A stretch of 64,000 nucleotides of DNA from Paenibacillus aestuarii (lineage in GTDB: Bacteria > Bacillota > Bacilli > Paenibacillales > NBRC-103111), in assembly GCF_027789125.1 (NCBI RefSeq), contig NZ_JAQFVF010000019.1, forward strand, positions 1-64,000, written 5' to 3'. Position numbers and translations under genes: made by a program. Numbering within the stretch: position 1 is the first letter of the stretch; each line of letters starts with the position of its first letter. Positions 53,309 to 62,814 of this stretch are shown piece by piece. The notes under the pieces are model-generated. The model did no database searches and was not told the DNA's origin. It saw only the letters and a program-made list of their open reading frames with translations.

Positions 53309-55936
53309 CTAAGCTAACTGAGAAACAAGCCCTTCTACACTAGCGAGCGCTGCTTGAAGCTTCGATGCATCTTTACCGCCGGCTTGCGCCATATCCGGAC
53401 GCCCGCCGCCGCTGCCGCCGCATTGCAGGGCTACTTCTTTAATGATTTTACCGGCATGGAAGCCTTTGCTAACCAGATCCGCCGTTACAGCTGCAACCAG
53501 GTTCACCTTGTCGTCAGCAGGCGCTCCGAGCACGATGATGGCGGAGCCCAGCTTCACTTTCATCTCGTCGACAATGTTGCGCAGGGAATCCATGTCCCCG
53601 GCATTCACTTGAGCCGCAAGCACATTGACGCCGCCAACTTGCTTGACTTGATCCTGCAAGGAGCCCGCTTCGATGCGGCTAAGCTTGCCGCGCAGCGATT
53701 CGTTCTCGCGGGACAGCTCTTTCATCTGCTGCAGTGTGCTTTCCAAACGCTTCGGCACGTCCTGCACGTTGGACTTCAGCATGCCTGCTGCTTCTTTCAA
53801 CAGCTGCAGCTGCTGGTCGAGGAACTCGTAAGCGCTGCGGCCGGATACCGCTTCGATCCGGCGGACGCCGGAGCCGATGCCAGACTCGCTGACAATTTTG
53901 AAAAGTCCGATTTGGCCTGTATTCTGAACGTGGCAGCCGCCGCAAAGCTCTAGGCTATAGTCGCCGACTTGCACGACGCGCACAATGTCGCCATATTTCT
54001 CGCCGAACAGGGCCATTGCGCCCATCGCTTTCGCTTCAGCAATCGGCTTGAGCGAAATATCGACTTGAATGTTGTTCCAGATCTGGCGGTTTACACGCTG
54101 TTCAACATCTTGCAATTCTTCAGCGGTGATGCTGCCGAAATGCGAGAAGTCAAAGCGCAGGCGATCAGGCTCAACCAGCGATCCCGCTTGGTTGACATGC
54201 GTACCGAGCACTTCCTTGAGCGCTTTGTGCAGCAGGTGAGTCGCCGTATGGTTCTTGATGATGTCGCTGCGTTCCGGCGCGGCAACCGCGGCCTCGACCG
54301 TATCCCCTTTGCGCAGTACGCCTGATTCCACAACAACCTTGTGGACGTGCTGGCCGTGAGGGGCTTTGCTGACATCTTCGACTTTTAACGTCACTTGACC
54401 GTTCGTGATCGTCCCCAGGTCGCTCACTTGGCCGCCGCTCTCTGCATAGAACGGGGTACGGTCCAAGACAACCTGACAAGTCTCGCCGACACCTACGATA
54501 TCGACGAATTCATTTTCATGAACGATCGCTTCAATTTTAGCAGTAACTACCAATTCATTATAACCAACAAATTCGCTTTTAACCGTAAAGTCCGCGAACG
54601 GTCCGCCCTGCACCTTCATGCCGGCATCATCTTGTCTAGCCGCTCTCGCGCGGTCACGCTGCTCCTGCATGGAAGCATCGAAGCCTTCGCGATCAACGGT
54701 CATGCCTTTCTCTGCAGCAAAGTCTTCCGTCAAGTCAAACGGGAAGCCATACGTGTCATACAGCTTGAACGCGTCCGGCCCGCTGATTTGGCTGCTGCCA
54801 GCCTGACGGGATTTCTCGACCATCTCGGCCAAAATGTTCAGTCCGTCGCTAAGCGTCTCATGGAAACGCTCTTCCTCCGTACGAATGACCTTCTCGATAA
54901 ATTCCGCTTTGTCTACGACTTCCGTGTAGTAGACGCCCATGATCTCGCCAACGGTAGGTACCAGCTTGTAAAGGAACGGCTTATCCATGCCGAGCACTTT
55001 GCCGTAGCGTACAGCGCGGCGCAGCAAACGGCGGATGACATAGCCGCGGCCTTCGTTGGATGGCAGTACGCCATCGCCAACAGAGAACACGACTGTGCGG
55101 ATATGGTCAGCAATGACTTTGAGCGCAACGTCATGGTCATCGTTCACATGGTAAGTGACGCCGACCAGCTCACAAGTTTTATCGATAATCGGTCTGAACA
55201 GATCCGTATCAAAGTTGGAGTCCACGTCCTGTAAGATTGAAGCAAAACGCTCCAGTCCAGCGCCTGTATCGATGTTCTTATTCGGAAGCGGCGTGTAGCT
55301 GCCGTCCTTGTTGTGGTTGAACTGGGTGAATACGAGGTTCCATACTTCCAGGAAGCGCTCGTTCTCCCCGCCAGGCCAGCATTCCGGATCGGACAAATCA
55401 CCGTATTTGTCGCCGCGGTCATAAAAAATTTCCGTACAAGGTCCGCATGGGCCCTCGCCGATATCCCAGAAGTTATCTTCCTTCAGGCGGTAAATGCGTT
55501 CAGCCGGGATGCCGATCTGTTTGTTCCAAATCTCGTAAGCTTCTTCGTCCTCTTCATGGACAGTAACGGAGATCCGATTCCCATCAAACCCGATCCACTC
55601 CGGACTTGTCAGGAATTCCCATGCCCAAGGAATAACCTCCTTCTTGAAATAATCGCCGATGGAGAAGTTACCCAACATCTCGAAGAAGGTGTGATGACGG
55701 CGCGTCTTGCCGACGTTCTCGATATCGTTCGTACGAATACACTTCTGCGCGTTCGTAATCCGCGGATTTTCCGGGATTTGACGACCGTCAAGGTATGGTT
55801 TCAATGGCGCGATCCCGGCATTGATCCACAGCAAAGAAGGATCGTTGTGCGGCACGAGCGAAGCGCTTGGCTCCACTTTATGTCCTTTACTTGCAAAAAA
55901 CTGCAGCCATTTGGAACGGATTTCACTAGCTTTCAT
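53309..55936 (-). CDS. alaS: Alanyl-tRNA synthetase
   Basis: 875 residues, class II. N-terminal catalytic domain ([20 protein letters not shown], then [20 protein letters not shown] motif 2), a recognition domain, the editing domain with [11 protein letters not shown] (HXXXH) and [12 protein letters not shown] zinc ligands, a coiled coil near 700-740 and the C-Ala domain ending [11 protein letters not shown]. It charges tRNA-Ala and clears mischarged Ser and Gly. It is controlled by a T-box leader and is the first gene of the yrzL-ruvX-DUF1292 run. Confidence 0.97.
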   Translation of the reverse strand: MKASEIRSKWLQFFASKGHKVEPSASLVPHNDPSLLWINAGIAPLKPYLDGRQIPENPRITNAQKCIRTNDIENVGKTRRHHTFFEMLGNFSIGDYFKKEVIPWAWEFLTSPEWIGFDGNRISVTVHEEDEEAYEIWNKQIGIPAERIYRLKEDNFWDIGEGPCGPCTEIFYDRGDKYGDLSDPECWPGGENERFLEVWNLVFTQFNHNKDGSYTPLPNKNIDTGAGLERFASILQDVDSNFDTDLFRPIIDKTCELVGVTYHVNDDHDVALKVIADHIRTVVFSVGDGVLPSNEGRGYVIRRLLRRAVRYGKVLGMDKPFLYKLVPTVGEIMGVYYTEVVDKAEFIEKVIRTEEERFHETLSDGLNILAEMVEKSRQAGSSQISGPDAFKLYDTYGFPFDLTEDFAAEKGMTVDREGFDASMQEQRDRARAARQDDAGMKVQGGPFADFTVKSEFVGYNELVVTAKIEAIVHENEFVDIVGVGETCQVVLDRTPFYAESGGQVSDLGTITNGQVTLKVEDVSKAPHGQHVHKVVVESGVLRKGDTVEAAVAAPERSDIIKNHTATHLLHKALKEVLGTHVNQAGSLVEPDRLRFDFSHFGSITAEELQDVEQRVNRQIWNNIQVDISLKPIAEAKAMGAMALFGEKYGDIVRVVQVGDYSLELCGGCHVQNTGQIGLFKIVSESGIGSGVRRIEAVSGRSAYEFLDQQLQLLKEAAGMLKSNVQDVPKRLESTLQQMKELSRENESLRGKLSRIEAGSLQDQVKQVGGVNVLAAQVNAGDMDSLRNIVDEMKVKLGSAIIVLGAPADDKVNLVAAVTADLVSKGFHAGKIIKEVALQCGGSGGGRPDMAQAGGKDASKLQAALASVEGLVSQLA

Positions 55937-55965
55937 GATTCACGACCTCCGTATTGTTTGTCTAA

Positions 55966-56258
55966 CACAAAAAACGCCCCTGCTATATAGACAGGGACGA
56001 ATCATCGCGGTACCACCCTGGTTATTGGGTCTGCATATCCGGTCATTGAACGTGCACACGCAATCTCCTTGTGCGGAGCTGTAACGGGTCCAACCGGTGA
56101 AGTTCATCCACACTCCGAAACGAGCGTTCAGCCATCCTAGCACCGAAAGGCTCTTTCAGCCGTGAAACAGCGCTGTGCTGCCTCAAGGAGCCTTCTCTCT
56201 GACGATGGACTATGGCTTACTTAAGTTTCATCAACGTTTTTAGACATTAGTCATAGAT
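55966..56258 (-). ncRNA. T-box leader of alaS, specifier GCU
   Basis: On the minus strand the antiterminator sequence AACCAGGGTGGTACCGCG lies at 56006-56023 and a terminator hairpin with T-run at about 55968-55999. Upstream, AGTA (56218-56221), AGAGAG (56195-56200) and GTTAC of CCGTTAC (56081-56087) mark stem I and stem III. In GAACGCTCG the triplet GCU at 56123-56125 is in the specifier position and is an alanine codon, agreeing with alaS. Uncharged tRNA-Ala should allow read-through. Confidence 0.93.
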
Positions 56259-56264
56259 AGGCAA

Positions 56265-56293
56265 ATTATAACTTTCCGATTAGCTCGTGTCAA
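56265..56293 (-). promoter_or_regulatory. alaS promoter
   Basis: On the minus strand TTGACA (56288-56293) and TATAAT (56265-56270) are separated by 17 bases, a consensus sigma-A promoter; the start falls near 56258. Confidence 0.88.
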
Positions 56294-56412
56294 CATCTGG
56301 CACTTCGCGCCGTTCCTCGACTTTGGCGATTTGTGGCGTTTCATTCATGAAACCTGACAAATAGGAGAACGTAAGTATATACAAATATTCGTGCCAGGAG
56401 GCTGCCCCACCC

Positions 56413-56634
56413 ATGGACTTCTCGTCACTGCTGCTCTTGTCGCTAATTGGCCCCGTCTTCTTCTTGATGATCTATATTATGGCCAAAACGATCGTTAAAA
56501 AAGAAATTCCGGACAGCCGCTACAATCCTTTCGATTATATAACCGGTCAGGCGAAGATCGAGTTTCAGGAGCACAAGGAGGAGAAAAATGAGGATGACAG
56601 CGAAGGGGAGCCGAAGAAAGGATCGCGTACATAA
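56413..56634 (+). CDS. Small membrane protein, DUF3951-like
   Basis: 73 residues. One N-terminal membrane helix (LLLLSLIGPVFFLMIYIMAK), then IPDSRYNPFDYITGQAKIEF and a charged Lys/Glu-rich tail. The (Y)(T/N)PFDYITGQ motif is typical of the DUF3951 group of small Bacillales proteins; function unknown. AGGAGG lies at 56396-56402, upstream of the ATG. It ends 15 bases before the Fur-boxed promoter. Confidence 0.75.
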   Translation: MDFSSLLLLSLIGPVFFLMIYIMAKTIVKKEIPDSRYNPFDYITGQAKIEFQEHKEEKNEDDSEGEPKKGSRT

Positions 56635-56649
56635 AAAATAACGGGCTAG

Positions 56650-56706
56650 TTGACAATGATTCTCATTAGAGTTATAATAATTTTAGTGATAATGATTTTC
56701 ATTATC
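56650..56706 (+). promoter_or_regulatory. Fur-regulated consensus promoter
   Basis: TTGACA (56650-56655), 17 bases, TATAAT (56673-56678): a perfect sigma-A promoter. A Fur box GATAATGATTTTCATTATC (56688-56706) matches 17 of 19 bases of the classic consensus and covers about +3 to +21. A second, weaker box at 56652-56670 (14 of 19) overlaps the -35 box and spacer. Iron-bound Fur should block it tightly. Confidence 0.9.
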
Positions 56707-56853
56707 GCCATGAAAAAAAGCACATGTAACACAACTTTTTCCGTATCTTTCTTACGAAAGTTTACGTATTGTCCACTCCTTTCATATCCTCAAACCCTCG
56801 TGCAGAACCCCTCTGACCATGATCCCGCAAGTCATGGCCAAGAGGGGTTTTGT
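56685..56853 (+). ncRNA. Candidate Fur-regulated small RNA
   Basis: The transcript from the Fur promoter would be about 170 bases. It has a hairpin at 56742-56766 (CGTA-CTTTC/GAAAG-TACG), then an unpaired C/U-rich linker (56767-56805) with CACTCCTTTC, ATCCTC and ACCCTC, all complementary to Shine-Dalgarno sequences, then the terminator. The only frame (from ATG 56710) has no ribosome binding site and no family. The design matches FsrA/RyhB-type iron-sparing RNAs by function; I see no sequence identity claim to FsrA. Expression is inference. Confidence 0.65.
56806..56853 (+). terminator. Terminator of the candidate small RNA
   Basis: AACCCCTCT (56806-56814) pairs with AGAGGGGTT (56841-56849), and CCATGA with TCATGG inside. 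TTTTG follows on plus. No T-run on the other strand, so it is not a good terminator for the AI-2E gene. Confidence 0.8.
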
Positions 56854-56861
56854 GCATGTTC

Positions 56862-57932
56862 TTATGTTGTCGGACGACGCACATAGTACAAGAAGACGTG
56901 CTGTATAATGACTTTCATCACGGCAAAGAACGGCACAGCCAGAATCAGACCGACGATGCCGGCAACTTCCCCCCCGACCAGCAGCGCAAAGATAATGACC
57001 AACGGATGCATATGCAGCGTCCTGCCGACAACCTGCGGAGAAATCACGTTTCCTTCGAGGATTTGCACGGCCAAGTTGATCATCGCGACGAAGAGCACCA
57101 TTTTCAACGAGACTGTAGACGCCATAATAATCGCCGGCGCAGCGCCGAAGAAAGGTCCCAGATAAGGGATGATGTTAAAAATCGTAACGACGCTGGCCAG
57201 GAGAAGCGGATACGGCATCCCGATCAGCCAGTACCCGAGGTAGGCCAGAACGCCGACGATCACGCAGACAAGCAGCTGCCCGCGGATATAGTTGCCAAGC
57301 GCCGTATCGATATCGATCAGCAGCTTGACGATTTTTTGGCGGTGCGCCCGCGGGACGACGGCCAGTGCGGTTTTCTCCATAAGCTGAAAATCTTTCAGCA
57401 TATAAAAGGCCACGAACGGCACGATGAAAGCAATGAACAGCATGTTGATCGTATTGCCAATTTGACTCACATAATTGGAGACCGCCAGGGAGACTGAATT
57501 TTCCAGCCGCGCCAGCGAGTTGTTAATGCCGCTCCGCACACTGTCGGGCAGCAGTTGATTCTGATTGAAGCCGTCGACAATCGACTGCGCGTGCATCGCC
57601 ATCTCTGGCATATGCTCATTCAGCTCAGCGAATTGAGAAATAAACATCGGCGTCATATTCATGACGATGACGACCAATGAGGAGATGAATACGCTATAAA
57701 TCAGCAAAACCGCGATCGTTCTAGGCACTTTGCGATGATTGAGAATATTGACGATCGGGTTCAAGATGTACGAGATAATGACCGCAATGAAGAAAGGCGT
57801 AAGAATTGCTTCCAAGAAGCGGAACACGGCAAGCAAGATCGGTTTGATCTGCAGCAGCATATATAAGGTAAGTAGGCCAAGCAGCGTATAGACAAGCATG
57901 ACGAACCATTTATTTTTCCATAAGCTTTCCAT
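56862..57932 (-). CDS. yrrI: AI-2E family transporter (YrrI-like)
   Basis: 356 residues with about seven to eight hydrophobic segments. It matches the AI-2E exporter superfamily (PF01594): FLEAILTPFFIAVIISYILN, FIVPFVAFYMLKDFQLMEK and NIIPYLGPFFGAAPAIIMAS. Some relatives export autoinducer-2 or are Na+/H+ antiporters; the substrate here is unknown. In B. subtilis yrrI also lies next to alaS. AGGGGGA precedes the ATG at 57932. Confidence 0.9.
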   Translation of the reverse strand: MESLWKNKWFVMLVYTLLGLLTLYMLLQIKPILLAVFRFLEAILTPFFIAVIISYILNPIVNILNHRKVPRTIAVLLIYSVFISSLVVIVMNMTPMFISQFAELNEHMPEMAMHAQSIVDGFNQNQLLPDSVRSGINNSLARLENSVSLAVSNYVSQIGNTINMLFIAFIVPFVAFYMLKDFQLMEKTALAVVPRAHRQKIVKLLIDIDTALGNYIRGQLLVCVIVGVLAYLGYWLIGMPYPLLLASVVTIFNIIPYLGPFFGAAPAIIMASTVSLKMVLFVAMINLAVQILEGNVISPQVVGRTLHMHPLVIIFALLVGGEVAGIVGLILAVPFFAVMKVIIQHVFLYYVRRPTT

Positions 57933-58032
57933 CAGTTCCCCCTGGTTGTTGGCAGACTCTTGCACTTTCAGTATATGTACAACCAGTGGAAATTAACCCG
58001 CAGAGCATGAATCTGCCTTATCTCACAAAACT

Positions 58033-58132
58033 TTCATGACCCTCGACTGGGTCACAAGCTATGATGAAAATCCCATAGCGTTCGGCAATAAGTGTGCTAA
58101 CTCGGACTGGAGCGCATGGGGCTGGCCTGGCA
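58033..58132. repeat. Dispersed intergenic repeat, copy B
   Basis: Partner of 2380-2480: about 70% identical without gaps, with an identical TTCGGCAATAAGT at the centre. It lies between the terminator of the 58207 gene and the AI-2E gene start, again directly after a minus-strand terminator. Confidence 0.65.
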
Positions 58133-58142
58133 CTATTTGCAC

Positions 58143-58191
58143 AAAAAAAAGCCATACCCACAACGCTTGTAAACAAGCGCTTGAGCATGGC
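58143..58191 (-). terminator. Terminator of the zinc-ribbon protein gene
   Basis: GCCAT (58151-58155) pairs with ATGGC (58187-58191) and an inner CGCTTGT/CAAGCG stem; an eight-base A-run on plus gives a U-run on minus. Confidence 0.85.
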
Positions 58192-58206
58192 GTTCTGTCG
58201 ATGTGA

Positions 58207-58410
58207 TTAATTGGCGTGCAGTTGAGCCTGAGGAATTTCTTCCTCAAAAAATAAATCATCAAGCGAACTCAGCGTTCCGTCTTCCTCCACTTGATACACG
58301 GACATTTTATCTCCGTTGACACTTAGCTCGATAAAGCAGCCCCAGCAGTAAAATTGATGGGAACCGATTTTCCCGATATCTTTGGAATTGCAATTTGGAC
58401 AACGCATCAT
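58207..58410 (-). CDS. Small zinc-ribbon protein
   Basis: 67 residues. Two CXXC pairs, CPNC at the N-terminus and CWGC about 20 residues later (HQFYCWGCFIEL), should bind one zinc. The acidic tail (LDDLFFEEEIPQAQ) is unremarkable. AGGGTGA precedes the ATG at 58410. It lies 10 bases after yrrD and probably shares its transcript. Family not recognised beyond a zinc ribbon; function unknown. Confidence 0.8.
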   Translation of the reverse strand: MMRCPNCNSKDIGKIGSHQFYCWGCFIELSVNGDKMSVYQVEEDGTLSSLDDLFFEEEIPQAQLHAN

Positions 58411-58420
58411 GTTACTCACC

Positions 58421-58948
58421 CTATTCTTCTTTGGATACGAAGAGCTCTTCCAGATCCTGAGTACAATGTACAGGCACGATAATGGCATCTTCCCCTTTGG
58501 TCGCCGATTCCGGCATGGGCAACCATCTTCGTCCCTCTTTTAAATCAGAGATAAACCCCTCGGACAATTCATAGCCTACTATTTGTTTTCCCCATTCTTG
58601 CTCTAAATAAACATCTTCTACCATGCCTAGCTGTTGACCGCCTACCGTGACCACTGGCAAACCTTTGATCTTCTGGCTTCCTTCCAGCAGAGCATACAAG
58701 CCTTCAGCTTGTTCCGGCTCTCGAATGACACTGTCGTTCGGTATAGTAACGGCATCGCTCCCGGCCGCCACGATCTCCTCCCACGGTATGTACCGAAGGG
58801 AAGAGAACCAATGCTTGGTCTCCAGGGCGATCCCTTGAATGTGCCATGTCGCGTCTAGCAACAAATCCTTGACTTGGCCTACTTGCTTACCGGATTCAAC
58901 CGTAATGACGGGAAGTCCGATGAGATCGTGCGCCTTGCGCAACGTCAA
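58421..58948 (-). CDS. yrrD: PRC-barrel protein (YrrD-like)
   Basis: 175 residues with two PRC-barrel domains: KAHDLIGLPVITVESGKQVG and KGLPVVTVGGQQLGMVEDVY. Similar to B. subtilis YrrD, found in the same neighbourhood. PRC barrels bind RNA-processing or membrane partners; no enzyme motif. It lies 22 bases after the cysteine desulfurase gene and may be in the same unit. Confidence 0.87.
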   Translation of the reverse strand: MTLRKAHDLIGLPVITVESGKQVGQVKDLLLDATWHIQGIALETKHWFSSLRYIPWEEIVAAGSDAVTIPNDSVIREPEQAEGLYALLEGSQKIKGLPVVTVGGQQLGMVEDVYLEQEWGKQIVGYELSEGFISDLKEGRRWLPMPESATKGEDAIIVPVHCTQDLEELFVSKEE

Positions 58949-58970
58949 TCCCTCCTAGAACCACCCGGTA

Positions 58971-60119
58971 CTATTTAGTACGTAATCGCTTGACAATAGT
59001 TGCAAGTTTGTGGGCAGCTGATTCAATTTGTTCTTTAGAATTCCCCATTCCAAAGCTAAATCGAACCGCGGAGTTTGTGACATTTTCTGGTAGATGCATC
59101 GCTTGGAGCACATGCGAAACTTCCAGCGAGCCTGATGTGCAAGCTGAACCGCTGGCTGCAGCAATTCCTTCCAAATCCAGATTCATCAGCAGCGTTTCTG
59201 TGGAAACGCCCGGGAAACTGATGTTCAAAATGTTAGGGACGTGCTGTTCCTTGTGACCGTTCACCACAAAGCCATCCCAGCCTAAATGCTGATCTAAAGT
59301 GTCTATCATCAATTGACGTAATTCGGCAATCTCAGGTTGCATATTTAGCAAATTTGGTACGCAAATTTCGACAGCTTTGGCAAAACCAGCAATACCCGCC
59401 ACATTTTCTGTGCCGGCTCTGCGCTTTCTTTCTTGAGCCCCGCCGAACATGTAAGGAGTCAGCATCATATGTTTGGCTACATACAATGCCCCTACACCTT
59501 TGGGGCCGTTGATTTTGTGGGCGGAGATGCTCAGCAAATCAATAGGCAGCTCGCTTAAATTCAAAGGCAATTTGCCTAATGCCTGTACGGCATCTACGTG
59601 AAAAGGAATGTTATGGCTGCGCGCCAAATGTCCGATCTGCTCAATAGGCTGTATCGTACCCACTTCGTTATTGACATACATAACTGAGATGAGGGCTGTG
59701 TCGGGACGAATGGCAGCCTCCACATCTTCCAATTGAATAAGACCGGTCTGACCTACTGGCAGGTATGTCACTTCGTAACCGAGGCTCTCCAGCCGCTCGC
59801 ACGGATGCAAGACGGCGTGATGCTCGATCTGAGTCGTAATAATATGCTTCTTGCCTTCTTTATTCGCATGAACCGTCCCGAAGATAGCCATGTTGTTGCT
59901 TTCCGTTCCGCCGCTTGTATAAATAAGCTGGGCGGGCGGACAGGACAGAGACCGCGCCATCGAATCCCGGAACCGGTTCAGCGCCGTTCGGGTCGTGCGG
60001 CCAAAGCTATGCGTGCTCGACGGATTGCCGAAAAAACCTGTATAGTAAGGAAGCATCGCTTCCACGACTTCGGGATGTACCGGCGTAGTTGCCGCGTGAT
60101 CAAAATAGATGGGATTCAT
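58971..60119 (-). CDS. iscS: Cysteine desulfurase (IscS/NifS type)
   Basis: 382 residues, class V PLP enzyme. MNPIYFDHAATTPVHPEVVE start, IEHHAVLH, PLP Lys202 in SISAHKINGPKG and catalytic Cys327 in SGSACTSGSLEVSHVL. It takes sulfur from cysteine as a persulfide. The neighbouring MnmA needs such a donor for tRNA 2-thiouridine; in B. subtilis the equivalent YrvO serves MnmA. ATG at 60119 or 60122; AAAGGTG upstream. Lies ten bases after cymR. Confidence 0.94.
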   Translation of the reverse strand: MNPIYFDHAATTPVHPEVVEAMLPYYTGFFGNPSSTHSFGRTTRTALNRFRDSMARSLSCPPAQLIYTSGGTESNNMAIFGTVHANKEGKKHIITTQIEHHAVLHPCERLESLGYEVTYLPVGQTGLIQLEDVEAAIRPDTALISVMYVNNEVGTIQPIEQIGHLARSHNIPFHVDAVQALGKLPLNLSELPIDLLSISAHKINGPKGVGALYVAKHMMLTPYMFGGAQERKRRAGTENVAGIAGFAKAVEICVPNLLNMQPEIAELRQLMIDTLDQHLGWDGFVVNGHKEQHVPNILNISFPGVSTETLLMNLDLEGIAAASGSACTSGSLEVSHVLQAMHLPENVTNSAVRFSFGMGNSKEQIESAAHKLATIVKRLRTK

Positions 60120-60128
60120 CATTCACCT

Positions 60129-60548
60129 TTAGATGTAGAACATGTAATTGTCTTGCTTTCCTTGGTCTTGGAAGGAAATGAGCTGTGCCAGCGTCGTAGA
60201 ATCCAGCACATCCGCGATGCTGTCCCGGATTCGGATCCAAAGATCCCGTTTCGCCGGGTCATCTTCTTCCGTAAAGTCTACGGGACTGATCGGACCTTCC
60301 AGAACACGAATAACTTCGCCTGCGGATACTTGTTCAGGCGATTTAGAAAGTATATATCCACCATATGCTCCGCGAATGCTCTTCACCAGGCCAGCATTGC
60401 GTAGTGGAGCCACGAGTTGTTCCAAATAATGCTCAGACAGCTGATGTTTTTCCGCGATGCTTTTAAGCGATGTCGGTCCTTCACCGAACCGGTTGGCCAG
60501 CTCCATCATAATCGTTAATCCGTAGCGGCCTTTTGTGGAAATTTTCAA
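60129..60548 (-). CDS. cymR: Rrf2 family regulator CymR
   Basis: 139 residues. KISTKGRYGLTIMMELANRF opens the Rrf2 winged helix, and LEQLVAPLRNAGLVKSIRGA the recognition region. There is no cysteine, so it lacks the Fe-S ligands of IscR or NsrR and matches CymR, the Bacillales repressor of cysteine metabolism that works with CysK. The TTG at 60548 follows GAGGTG by six bases. It is cotranscribed with the cysteine desulfurase. Confidence 0.9.
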   Translation of the reverse strand: MKISTKGRYGLTIMMELANRFGEGPTSLKSIAEKHQLSEHYLEQLVAPLRNAGLVKSIRGAYGGYILSKSPEQVSAGEVIRVLEGPISPVDFTEEDDPAKRDLWIRIRDSIADVLDSTTLAQLISFQDQGKQDNYMFYI

Positions 60549-60767
60549 CAATAACACCTCATTTAACATTTATACCATGTAGGTCGTCCCTATCTTGCTT
60601 ACAGCGTTTCCATTTTAAGCAAAAACATTCCTATATATCCGTGTATCGAATATATGTTATCACAATTCCTTGTTCTTTTGGGGGAAAACCGTGACATTCT
60701 CATGAAATATTTTAATTTTTTACAAGAGACATGTATAATAAGTAGAGTTTCACACAGATTTGCTTGA

Positions 60768-61877
<1,110 letters not shown>

Positions 61878-61911
61878 GATCAGTGTTATTACCAGGGAGA
61901 AGGTTGAAGCG

Positions 61912-62598
61912 ATGACTATACGTCAGGCATATCAAGCTAACACTTATCAGGAAGCTGCAAATGTGCTCCGAGAGGTCGGAATCCTTCCCCTCTCTTCTTT
62001 GATCCCGGAGCATCCTTCGCTGGAGTCCATCACCACCAAAGGTCAGTGGCATACTGGGGAATTGACCGACCCCTGGCTATGGCGGGATCGTTTTCCTGCG
62101 GAGGGGCTGGGGGCGTATGGGCGCTTCTTTGCGAAAAAGCCTATGCTCATTTCGGCCGAAATGTTTCCTTTAGTCAAAAATTTACTGGAAGATCCTTATA
62201 CCGTTCAAGAACGGTATGATGACGGGCTGCTCGCGAAATCGGCGGTAGACGTGTATACCGTCATTGCGGCGCAGGAGGGCATTGACACCCGCGAGCTCCG
62301 GGCAAAGTCCGGGCTGAAAGCGAAGGAAGCTAAGGCGGAGTTCGACCGGGCGTTAATCGACTTGCAGAGCACGACGGACATCGTCATCGCCGGCATCAGT
62401 GACCGCCTGCAAGATAGCGGCGTCAAAAGCGGCTGGAACAGCTCCTGCTATATGACAGCCGCGCATTGGATGGACCTGCATCACCTCCAAGCGGATGCGT
62501 CACCGACGCCGGAAGCGAAGAAGAAGATGCGGGCTTATGTGCAGGAACGCTGCAGCGAGGCGGCTGCGGGGTATTTGACGAAAATATTTAAGCTGTAA
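61912..62598 (+). CDS. AlkZ-related protein
   Basis: 228 residues. LTDPWLWRDRFPAEGLGAYG and RFFAKKPMLISAEMFPLVKN resemble the winged-helix region of AlkZ/YcaQ DNA glycosylases, and VDVYTVIAAQEGIDTRELRA follows. The AlkZ catalytic QxQ motif is not obvious here, so I call it AlkZ-related only. GGAGAAGG precedes the ATG. It lies 34 bases after mnmA, in one transcript ending at the terminator. Confidence 0.6.
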   Translation: MTIRQAYQANTYQEAANVLREVGILPLSSLIPEHPSLESITTKGQWHTGELTDPWLWRDRFPAEGLGAYGRFFAKKPMLISAEMFPLVKNLLEDPYTVQERYDDGLLAKSAVDVYTVIAAQEGIDTRELRAKSGLKAKEAKAEFDRALIDLQSTTDIVIAGISDRLQDSGVKSGWNSSCYMTAAHWMDLHHLQADASPTPEAKKKMRAYVQERCSEAAAGYLTKIFKL

Positions 62599-62603
62599 CA
62601 TAT

Positions 62604-62653
62604 AGAGGTGTCCTAGGAGCCGTGAATCGGCGGCCTGGGGCACCTTTTTCTTG
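62604..62653 (+). terminator. Terminator of the mnmA unit
   Basis: AGGTGTCCTAGG pairs with CCTGGGGCACCT around AGCCG/CGGCG, followed by TTTTTC. Confidence 0.9.
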
Positions 62654-62814
62654 CCCTGAGCTGGTGCAGTCTGATTTGCCCAGATATTAAGGGCATGTGA
62701 TGACTTACGCTGTCTATAGTCGACTTTGCCCATTTATTTCGGCATTTCTACACCATGAAATGAATCACTCTGCGACCCGCTCTCCAGTTGGACAATCTCC
62801 AAATATATTTCTAC

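Noticed and set aside
56710..56886. A small protein from the Fur promoter.
   Set aside because: No Shine-Dalgarno sequence precedes the ATG, and the frame runs through the terminator hairpin, so coding use is unlikely.
58124..58141. A sigma-54-like -24/-12 promoter (TGGCAC...TTGCA) in repeat copy B, tempting because rpoN is in the window.
   Set aside because: The spacing between the two elements is two bases too short and copy A does not preserve it.
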